From Asaia bogorensis (GTDB lineage: Bacteria > Pseudomonadota > Alphaproteobacteria > Acetobacterales > Acetobacteraceae): DNA of 10,868 nucleotides. This document shows positions 6,149 through 10,868 of this stretch, in pieces. Positions within the stretch are counted from its first letter, which is position 1. Each line of letters opens with the position of its first letter. The translations under genes were made by a program, and so were the position numbers. The stretch is taken from contig CAMCEP010000070.1 in assembly GCA_945873675.1 (NCBI GenBank), positions 1 through 10,868 on the forward strand, read 5' to 3'. The notes under the pieces are model-generated. The model did no database searches. It saw only the letters and a list, made by a program, of their open reading frames with translations, and was not told the DNA's origin.

Positions 6149-6496
6149 ATGGAAAGAATTTTTGGCATCAGCCCCGCTTATGCCCAGGATGCAGGCGGTA
6201 CCGCCGCGGTTGTCATGCAGTTGCTGCCGCTCATTTTGATTTTCGTCGTCTTCTATTTCCTGCTGATTCGCCCCCAGCAAAAGAAGATGAAGGATCATCG
6301 CGAAATGCTTGGCCAATTGAAGCGCGGGGACCGCGTGGTGACCGCGGGCGGCATTGTCGCCACCATCACCAAGGTCAAGGACGGCTCTGACGAGATTGAG
6401 GCGGAAATCGCCCCCAATGTGAAGGTCACCGTGGTGCGCGGCACCATCGGCAGCGTGCTTCGCCCCGAAGCCGCGAATGATGAGGCAAAGAGCTGA
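6149..6496 (+). CDS. yajC: Sec translocase accessory subunit YajC
   Basis: 115 residues, the usual length. A short N-terminal stretch (MERIFGISPAYAQ) leads into one strong membrane helix at about 19-41. It is followed by the YajC signature LIRPQQKKMKDHREM (39-53), a basic cytosolic start, and a small beta domain (57-105) with LKRGDRVVTAGGIVATI. YajC sits in the inner membrane and joins SecD-SecF, which help pull exported proteins through SecYEG. AAGGA at 6134-6138 is 10 bases from the ATG. A terminator follows 18 bases after the stop, so yajC is transcribed alone here and secD/secF do not follow, unlike the common yajC-secD-secF order. Confidence 0.95.
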   Translation: MERIFGISPAYAQDAGGTAAVVMQLLPLILIFVVFYFLLIRPQQKKMKDHREMLGQLKRGDRVVTAGGIVATITKVKDGSDEIEAEIAPNVKVTVVRGTIGSVLRPEAANDEAKS

Positions 6497-6513
6497 GCCT
6501 TCACTAGGCAACG

Positions 6514-6550
6514 AAAAAGGCGCTGAGGATCACTCCCCAGCGCCTTTTTT
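6514..6550. terminator. Bidirectional rho-independent terminator between yajC and sod
   Basis: AAAAAGGCGCTG (6514-6525) pairs with CAGCGCCTTTTT (6538-6549), and a T run closes it on the plus strand. The inner GG (6527-6528) and CC (6535-6536) can extend the stem past one mismatch. The A run on the left becomes a T run on the minus strand. The same hairpin therefore ends yajC (plus, stop 6496) and sod (minus, stop 6568). Confidence 0.92.
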
Positions 6551-6567
6551 ATTGGCTGCGCCGTGAA

Positions 6568-7206
6568 TTAGGCTGACTGGCCGGAAGCAAGCCCGCCCTT
6601 GCCCATCAGATCGGCCACGACTTCCCAATTCACCAGCTTGTTCAGGAAATTATCCAGGTAATTCGGGCGCACATTGCGGAAATCCAGGTAATAGGCGTGT
6701 TCCCACACATCCACACCCAGAATCGGCTTGCCTTCGCCGGTGGAGATTGGGTTGGCGCCATTCGGCGTCTTGGTCACCTTCAGCTTGCCGTCGGCGCCGA
6801 TGATCAGCCAGGCCCAGCCAGAGCCAAACTGCGTCACACCGGCCTGCTTGAAGGCTTCCTTGAAGGCGGCAAGGCCACCCAGATCGCTATCAATCTTGGC
6901 CGCCAGCGCGCCCGGCAGCGCATCACCACCGCCGCCCGGCTGCATCACCTGCCAGAACAGGATGTGGTTGTAATGCTGCCCCGCCTGGTTCAGCACGGGC
7001 AGGCCATCAGCGCCCGCCTTGCCGGCTTCAGCACAGATCGCTTCCAGCGACTTGCCGGCCAGGCCCTTGGCTTCAATCAGCCCATTCAGCGCCGTGACAT
7101 AGGCATTGTGATGCTTGCCATGATGCAGTTCCAGGGTTTCCTGGCACATGCCATTGGCGGCAAGCGCATTGGTGGAATAGGGCAGCGGGGGCAGGCTGAA
7201 GGCCAT
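6568..7206 (-). CDS. sodB: Superoxide dismutase, Fe type (Fe/Mn family)
   Basis: 212 residues. The metal ligands are visible: His28 (in LELHHGKHH), His81 (in QHYNHILFW), and Asp166 and His170 in DVWEHAYYLDFRN (165-177). Gln77, four residues before His81, sits where iron SODs carry their active-site Gln, while manganese SODs have Gly there. The enzyme is therefore probably iron-dependent, though cambialistic use cannot be excluded. It converts superoxide to H2O2 and O2. No signal peptide is present, so it is cytoplasmic. The ATG at 7206 is set by GGAG 7 bases upstream and by homology starting MAFSLPPLPYS. The open frame extends upstream to 7704 but that part is antisense to the next gene. It shares a bidirectional terminator with yajC. 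Confidence 0.96.
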   Translation of the reverse strand: MAFSLPPLPYSTNALAANGMCQETLELHHGKHHNAYVTALNGLIEAKGLAGKSLEAICAEAGKAGADGLPVLNQAGQHYNHILFWQVMQPGGGGDALPGALAAKIDSDLGGLAAFKEAFKQAGVTQFGSGWAWLIIGADGKLKVTKTPNGANPISTGEGKPILGVDVWEHAYYLDFRNVRPNYLDNFLNKLVNWEVVADLMGKGGLASGQSA

Positions 7207-7251
7207 GGGGGTTTCTCCGTTCCTCAGATATGAGCGATTAACTCTGAGCCT

Positions 7252-7280
7252 GAGGTAAGCGGGGCCAGCACAGGCGTCAA
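7252..7280 (-). promoter_or_regulatory. Candidate sod promoter with inverted repeat
   Basis: On the minus strand TTGACG (7280-7275) and TACCTC (7257-7252) are 17 bases apart; the -10 is poor. An inverted repeat CCTCAG (7222-7227) / CTGAGG (7250-7255) overlaps the -10 and would suit an operator, but it matches no known regulator box that I can name. Confidence 0.28.
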
Positions 7281-7324
7281 CCGCACCCTTCACGTGTGGC
7301 GCGCGCCCAGGCATATCAGGCTGC

Positions 7325-8137
7325 GTGCGCCTTTCCCCCATTGCGGCCTTTGCCCGCGCCCATGACCCGGACCGCTTCCTGTGCGCGCTTTTCGCGCCGC
7401 TGGAAAAGCGCGAGGCGATCTTCACCCTGATTGCCTTCAACCATGAATTGGCCCGCGCCCGCGAAGCCGCGAGCCACCCCATGGCCGCACTGATCCGCCT
7501 GCAATGGTGGCGCGATGCGTTGGAGGAAGCACTCGCCGGCAAACAAGCGCGCCGGCATGAGGTTGCCGCGCCGCTCCACTCCGCCATTACCAACGGCAGC
7601 CTGGACCCTGCGGCACTCGGCGCCATGATTGACGCGCGTGAGGCGGAAACCGAGGAAGCCGGCATCCCAACCGAGGCAGATTTCGTGACCTGGCTGCGCG
7701 GCACAGCGGGCGGCTTTGCCTATGCGGCGGGCTTGGTCTTGGGTGGCAGCGCGGAGGAGGCGGAGAAGCTCCGCGCCCTTGGCGCGGCTTATGGGCTGGC
7801 GGGGGTGTTGCGGTCTGTCGCCGCACATGCCGCGCAGGGGCGCTGCCTGCTGCCGGGCGATCGGCTGGCAGCGGCGGGGTTGAGTGCCGAGGCAGTGATC
7901 AGCGCGCCCATGGCGCCGGCGCTTTCGGCGCTTTGTGCTGAGATGGCAGCCGAGGGGTTGGAGGCGTTGCAGAGCGCGCCGCGCGATGTGCCGAAGGCGC
8001 TGAATGCGCCGGCACTGCCCGTTGTGCTGGCGGCGCGCGATTTGCGGCGCTTGGCAGAGGGGAGGGTGGTGCCCATGCCACGCGGCCTGATGGACCGGGT
8101 GGCGGTGATTTGGGCGGGGTGGCGGGGGCGGGTTTAG
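7325..8137 (+). CDS. Squalene/phytoene synthase superfamily protein, NDUFAF6-like, likely non-catalytic
   Basis: 270 residues from a GTG at 7325 (AGG 5 bases upstream). The frame stays open further upstream, so the start is not certain. The fold is all-helical, head-to-head prenyl synthase-like: RLQWWRDAL (58-66) and the MIDARE segment (101-106) are family landmarks. The first aspartate motif DDxxD is replaced by NHELARARE (39-47), and the second, normally RDVxED, by LRSVAAHAAQGRCLLP (162-177). Without these Asp residues it should not bind Mg-diphosphate, so squalene or phytoene synthesis is unlikely. The HAAxGRCxLP pattern matches NDUFAF6, an assembly factor of respiratory complex I, and that role is my inference. 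No carotenoid or hopanoid gene lies nearby. Confidence 0.85.
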   Translation: MRLSPIAAFARAHDPDRFLCALFAPLEKREAIFTLIAFNHELARAREAASHPMAALIRLQWWRDALEEALAGKQARRHEVAAPLHSAITNGSLDPAALGAMIDAREAETEEAGIPTEADFVTWLRGTAGGFAYAAGLVLGGSAEEAEKLRALGAAYGLAGVLRSVAAHAAQGRCLLPGDRLAAAGLSAEAVISAPMAPALSALCAEMAAEGLEALQSAPRDVPKALNAPALPVVLAARDLRRLAEGRVVPMPRGLMDRVAVIWAGWRGRV

Positions 8138-8291
8138 GGAAGCCCTGGGGCAAGTGAGCTTCGCACCGTTTCAATCGGCATCCGCATCACCCGCTTAGCC
8201 AAAGCCCTCACTCGCGCGCCCCTACTTCCGCAGCCAAGCATCAAGTGATGGGGGGCATGGGCGAAACCAATAGCCTGTTGCCCTGCGCCGC
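8138..8291. other. Intergenic gap between two convergent genes
   Basis: 154 bases between the NDUFAF6-like stop and the fbiC stop. I see no gene, no tRNA and no hairpin with a T run, so termination here is probably factor-dependent. Confidence 0.4.
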
Positions 8292-10643
8292 CTAATCCCC
8301 TGCCAACAACACACGCTTGCGCGGTGCGGTCTGCACCATGGGCGCAAGGGGCGCCGCAATGCGCGAAGTCTGTTCGCGTTCACGCGCAACGGCGCCGTAG
8401 GTAGTGCTGCGCTGGATCGGTTGCCGCCCGATGGACAGGATCAGGGCTTCCATCGCTTCGGGTGGAAATTCCTGGCCATGTTCCGTGCCGGCGGCGCGGC
8501 TAATGCTTTCATTCATCAGCGTGCCGCCCAGATCATTCGCGCCCGCTTGTAAGGCCATGGCGGCACCTTCGGGGCCCATCTTTACCCAGCTTGTCTGGAT
8601 ATTCGTGAAATGCGGGTGCAACACCAGGCGCGCGACGCTGTGCATCAGCAAAGCCTCACGAAAGCTTGGCCCGCGGCGCGCCAGGCCGCGCAGATACATG
8701 GGCGCTTCCATATGCACGAAGGGCAGAGGCACAAATTCGGTAAAGCCGCCGGTTTGCGCTTGCAAATCACGCAGCACCAGCAAATGCCGCGCCCAATGCA
8801 AGGGCGCTTCCACATGGCCGAACATGATGGTGGCGGTGCTGCGCAGCCCCAGCCCATGCGCGGCACGCATTACCGCCTGCCATTCTTCGGTATTCACCTT
8901 ATCCGGGCAGATGATGGCGCGTATTTCATCATCCAGAATCTCCGCCGCCGTGCCCGGTAAAGTGCCAAGCCCCGCATCGCGCAGGCGCGCCAGGAATGCC
9001 GAAAGCGAAAGCCCAAGCGTGCGCGCGCCTTGATGGATTTCCAGTGCGGAGAAGGCATGGATATGCATCCCTGGCACGGCTTGTTTGATGGCGCGGCAAA
9101 TCGCTTCATAGGTTGCGCCGGTATAGTCCGGGTGGATGCCGCCTTGCAGGCAGACCTCGGTGGCACCGCGCGCCCAGGCTTCCTGCGCGCGGCGCGTGAT
9201 TTCCGCGTGGTCAAGATCATAGGCCGGGCCACGCAAGGCTTCATGCGTCTTGCCCTTGCTGAAGGCGCAGAAGGTGCAACGATAAGTGCAGATATTCGTG
9301 TAATTGATATTGCGATTGACAACATAGCGCACGGTATCGCCCGCCACCGCCTGGCGCAGCCGATCGGCAGCAGCCATGACATGCGCCTGATCCGCGTCCC
9401 GTGCCGCAAACAGCGTTTCAATCGCGGGCGTATCAAGCCTTTCGCCCTGCGCGGCGCGTTCCACCAGCCCTGCAAGCCCCGCATCAGCCGCGTTCAATAG
9501 CGGCGCGGCAAGGCGCGGTAGTGTCAGCGCGCCGGGCGACCAATCATCACCGCGCGCAAAGCCGGCTGCGTCACTGGCGCGCAGTAGCGCCGTTGCGATG
9601 CGCGGCGCAAACCAATCGCGCGGCGCGCGCAAATAGGCCGGATAGGCCGGCAGGCGCTGCACCAGCACCTTGCCCATGCTCGCGGTTTTATCGGCAAGCG
9701 TTGCAATGGCGGGCCAGGGCGCTTCCGGGTTCACATGATCCGGCGTCACGGGCGAAATGCCGCCCCAATCATTGATACCGGCCGCGATCAGGCTTGGATA
9801 AGTGCCGGGCGAAAGATTGGGTGGCGCCTGGATATTCGCCTGCGCGCCCAGAATGATGCGCGCTGAGGCAATGGTCCAAAGCAGATCATCCAAATCGGGC
9901 TCATCCGCATCGGCGCGCTTGGTGCGCGGCTTGGCGCGAAAATTCTGGATGATGACTTCCTGCACATGCCCGTAACGCGCATGGCTTTCCGCGATGGCCC
10001 GCAAGGCGTCCAACCGCTCCGCGCGAGTTTCGCCAATGCCAATCAGGATGCCGGTGGTAAAGGGAATGCGCGCTGCCCCCGCTTCGTTCAGCACCTTAAG
10101 CCTGATGGCCGGGTGTTTGTCCGGGCTGCCATGATGCACGCCGCCGGGCGCGCAAAGTCTTTCGCTGGTGCTTTCCAGCATGATGCCTTGGCTTGCGGTC
10201 ACATCGCGCAGCGCCAGTAGCTCTGCCCTATCCATCACACCGGGATTGGCATGGGGCAGCAACCCGGTTTCGCGCAGCACCAGATCACACATCGCAACCA
10301 GATATTCGATCGTGCTGGCATGGCCCATTTCCGCCAAAGCGTCGCGCGCCTGGCGCCAGCGCAATTCGGGCTTATCGCCAAGCGTGAATAGCGCTTCCGT
10401 GCAGCCAGCCTTGGCGCCGGCGCGCGCAATGGCCAGCACTTCGTCGGGCGAAAGATACGCGGCCCGCCCTGAACGCGGCTTTTCGGCGAAGGTGCAGTAA
10501 TGGCAGACATCGCGGCAAAGCTTGGTCAGCGGAATGAAGACCTTGCGCGAATAGGACAGCACGCGCCCATGGCCAGCATCGCGCAAAGCCGCGGCTTCTT
10601 CCATCAATTCCGCCAGTGGCGTTCGTTCCAGCCTGTCCTGCAC
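8292..10643 (-). CDS. fbiC: FO synthase, CofG-CofH fusion (7,8-didemethyl-8-hydroxy-5-deazariboflavin synthase)
   Basis: 783 residues with two radical SAM halves. The CofG half (about 1-360) has C-RDV-C-HY-C at Cys43, 47, 50. The CofH half (about 430-783) has C-TYR-C-TF-C at Cys452, 456, 459. Together they join L-tyrosine and 5-amino-6-ribitylamino-uracil into FO, the chromophore of cofactor F420; the fused form is known as FbiC in actinobacteria. Other CofH marks are LQGGIHPDY and VNTEEW. The start is placed at GTG 10643 because AAGGAGG (10659-10653) lies 9 bases upstream. The in-frame ATG at 10652 touches that site with no spacer, so it is less likely (it would add 3 residues). The frame stays open to 10808 but the extra part overlaps the divergent gene. 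Later F420 genes (cofC/fbiD, fbiA, fbiB) are not in the window. Confidence 0.95.
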   Translation of the reverse strand: MQDRLERTPLAELMEEAAALRDAGHGRVLSYSRKVFIPLTKLCRDVCHYCTFAEKPRSGRAAYLSPDEVLAIARAGAKAGCTEALFTLGDKPELRWRQARDALAEMGHASTIEYLVAMCDLVLRETGLLPHANPGVMDRAELLALRDVTASQGIMLESTSERLCAPGGVHHGSPDKHPAIRLKVLNEAGAARIPFTTGILIGIGETRAERLDALRAIAESHARYGHVQEVIIQNFRAKPRTKRADADEPDLDDLLWTIASARIILGAQANIQAPPNLSPGTYPSLIAAGINDWGGISPVTPDHVNPEAPWPAIATLADKTASMGKVLVQRLPAYPAYLRAPRDWFAPRIATALLRASDAAGFARGDDWSPGALTLPRLAAPLLNAADAGLAGLVERAAQGERLDTPAIETLFAARDADQAHVMAAADRLRQAVAGDTVRYVVNRNINYTNICTYRCTFCAFSKGKTHEALRGPAYDLDHAEITRRAQEAWARGATEVCLQGGIHPDYTGATYEAICRAIKQAVPGMHIHAFSALEIHQGARTLGLSLSAFLARLRDAGLGTLPGTAAEILDDEIRAIICPDKVNTEEWQAVMRAAHGLGLRSTATIMFGHVEAPLHWARHLLVLRDLQAQTGGFTEFVPLPFVHMEAPMYLRGLARRGPSFREALLMHSVARLVLHPHFTNIQTSWVKMGPEGAAMALQAGANDLGGTLMNESISRAAGTEHGQEFPPEAMEALILSIGRQPIQRSTTYGAVAREREQTSRIAAPLAPMVQTAPRKRVLLAGD

Positions 10644-10652
10644 CCTTGCCAT

Positions 10653-10659
10653 CCTCCTT
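10653..10659 (-). promoter_or_regulatory. Strong Shine-Dalgarno that decides the fbiC start
   Basis: The minus strand reads GAAGGAGGATGGCAAGGGTG. AAGGAGG is a near-perfect anti-16S match. The ATG follows with no spacer, while the GTG follows after 9 bases, so the GTG is the better initiator. Confidence 0.65.
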
Positions 10660-10722
10660 CCCCTGGCCCCATCGTGTGGGAAGGCCGCGCCAGATGCAAT
10701 GCGCGGGGATGGGAGGCCCAAA

Positions 10723-10868
10723 ATGCAAATCGGTTTCAACGCCCCAACTGCCGGCCCGCTCGCCACACCTGAGGCGATTACGCGGCTTCTCCAGGGGGGT
10801 GAGGCCATGGGCTATGCCTATGCCACCTTCAGCGACCATGTGGTGATACCCACCGATATTCACGCCAT
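10723..10868 (+). CDS. Luciferase-like (LLM class) F420-dependent oxidoreductase, N-terminus only
   Basis: ATG at 10723 follows GGGAGG (10711-10716) by 6 bases. The frame is open to the window end, so 48 residues are visible. They begin MQIGFNAPTAGPLATPE, the first beta strand of a TIM barrel. The second strand block GYAYATFSDHVVIPTDI (residues 30-46) contains the SDHVVIP signature of LLM-class F420-dependent oxidoreductases. These enzymes transfer hydride between reduced F420 and an organic substrate; some relatives use FMN instead. Substrate specificity cannot be judged from this part. The divergent neighbour, 79 bases away, makes the F420 chromophore, which favours F420 as cofactor. Confidence 0.85.
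   Translation, partial: MQIGFNAPTAGPLATPEAITRLLQGGEAMGYAYATFSDHVVIPTDIHA

Noticed and set aside
7207..7704. Upstream extension of the sod reading frame (about 166 extra residues)
   Set aside because: Superoxide dismutase homology and a good ribosome binding site begin at 7206; the extension lies antisense to the NDUFAF6-like gene and has low-complexity Ser/Ala/Arg composition.
7325..8137. Assignment as phytoene or squalene synthase
   Set aside because: Both catalytic aspartate motifs are absent.
9030..9500. Long plus-strand open frame opposite fbiC
   Set aside because: It is an antisense shadow of a high-GC gene with no ribosome binding site or recognisable motif; the minus strand carries the CofH domain here.
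10644..10808. Upstream extension of the fbiC frame to an ATG at 10808
   Set aside because: It overlaps the divergent oxidoreductase start, matches no part of FO synthases, and a strong ribosome binding site sits at 10653-10659.
1..10868. CRISPR array, complete insertion sequence or toxin-antitoxin pair
   Set aside because: I looked for regularly spaced repeats, transposase motifs with inverted ends, and paired small overlapping genes on both strands and saw none.

Overview
The window looks like chromosomal DNA of a GC-rich alphaproteobacterium. The protein families (a Nu-class GST, a DUF815 ATPase next to yajC, an NDUFAF6-like squalene/phytoene synthase relative, a Prx5-type peroxiredoxin) and the codon use support this. 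A fused FO synthase suggests an F420-making lineage, possibly Acetobacteraceae/Rhodospirillales relatives. The genus is a guess; the class is fairly safe.

Positions 1-1875 look like one end of a degraded integrated element. They hold the C-terminal part of a tyrosine recombinase (1-351), a small secreted four-cysteine protein of unknown function (555-947, minus), a possible phage tail gene stub (1040-1132), a hypothetical gene with its own candidate promoter and a strong terminator (1182-1502, minus), and an AT-rich stretch ending in a tandem 12-bp repeat. The element stops at the 3' end of a complete tRNA-Ser(GCU) gene (1876-1968, minus), a typical integrase target.

From about 2049 onward the content is ordinary core chromosome. 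A peroxiredoxin and a YfcG-like glutathione transferase form a short minus-strand operon (3224 to 2049) with a likely role in thiol and peroxide metabolism. A Slt-type lytic transglycosylase (3359-5188, plus) converges on a DUF815 AAA+ ATPase (5196-6059, minus). The ATPase is divergent from yajC (6149-6496, plus), the accessory subunit of the Sec translocon. yajC and an iron-type superoxide dismutase gene (6568-7206, minus) converge on one bidirectional terminator. The sod gene is divergent from an NDUFAF6-like protein (7325-8137, plus) that has lost the aspartate motifs of active prenyl synthases. secD and secF, which often follow yajC, are not here.

The right end concerns cofactor F420. A fused CofG-CofH (FbiC) FO synthase (8292-10643, minus) makes the deazaflavin chromophore. 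It is divergent from the start of a luciferase-like, probably F420-dependent, oxidoreductase (10723 to the window end), so maker and probable user of the cofactor share a 79-bp intergenic region.

I see no CRISPR array, no complete insertion sequence and no clearly new multi-gene system. The points most worth a second look are the F420 pair, the sod gene lying where secDF would be expected, the aspartate-less prenyl synthase relative, and the tRNA-Ser island edge with its tandem repeat.
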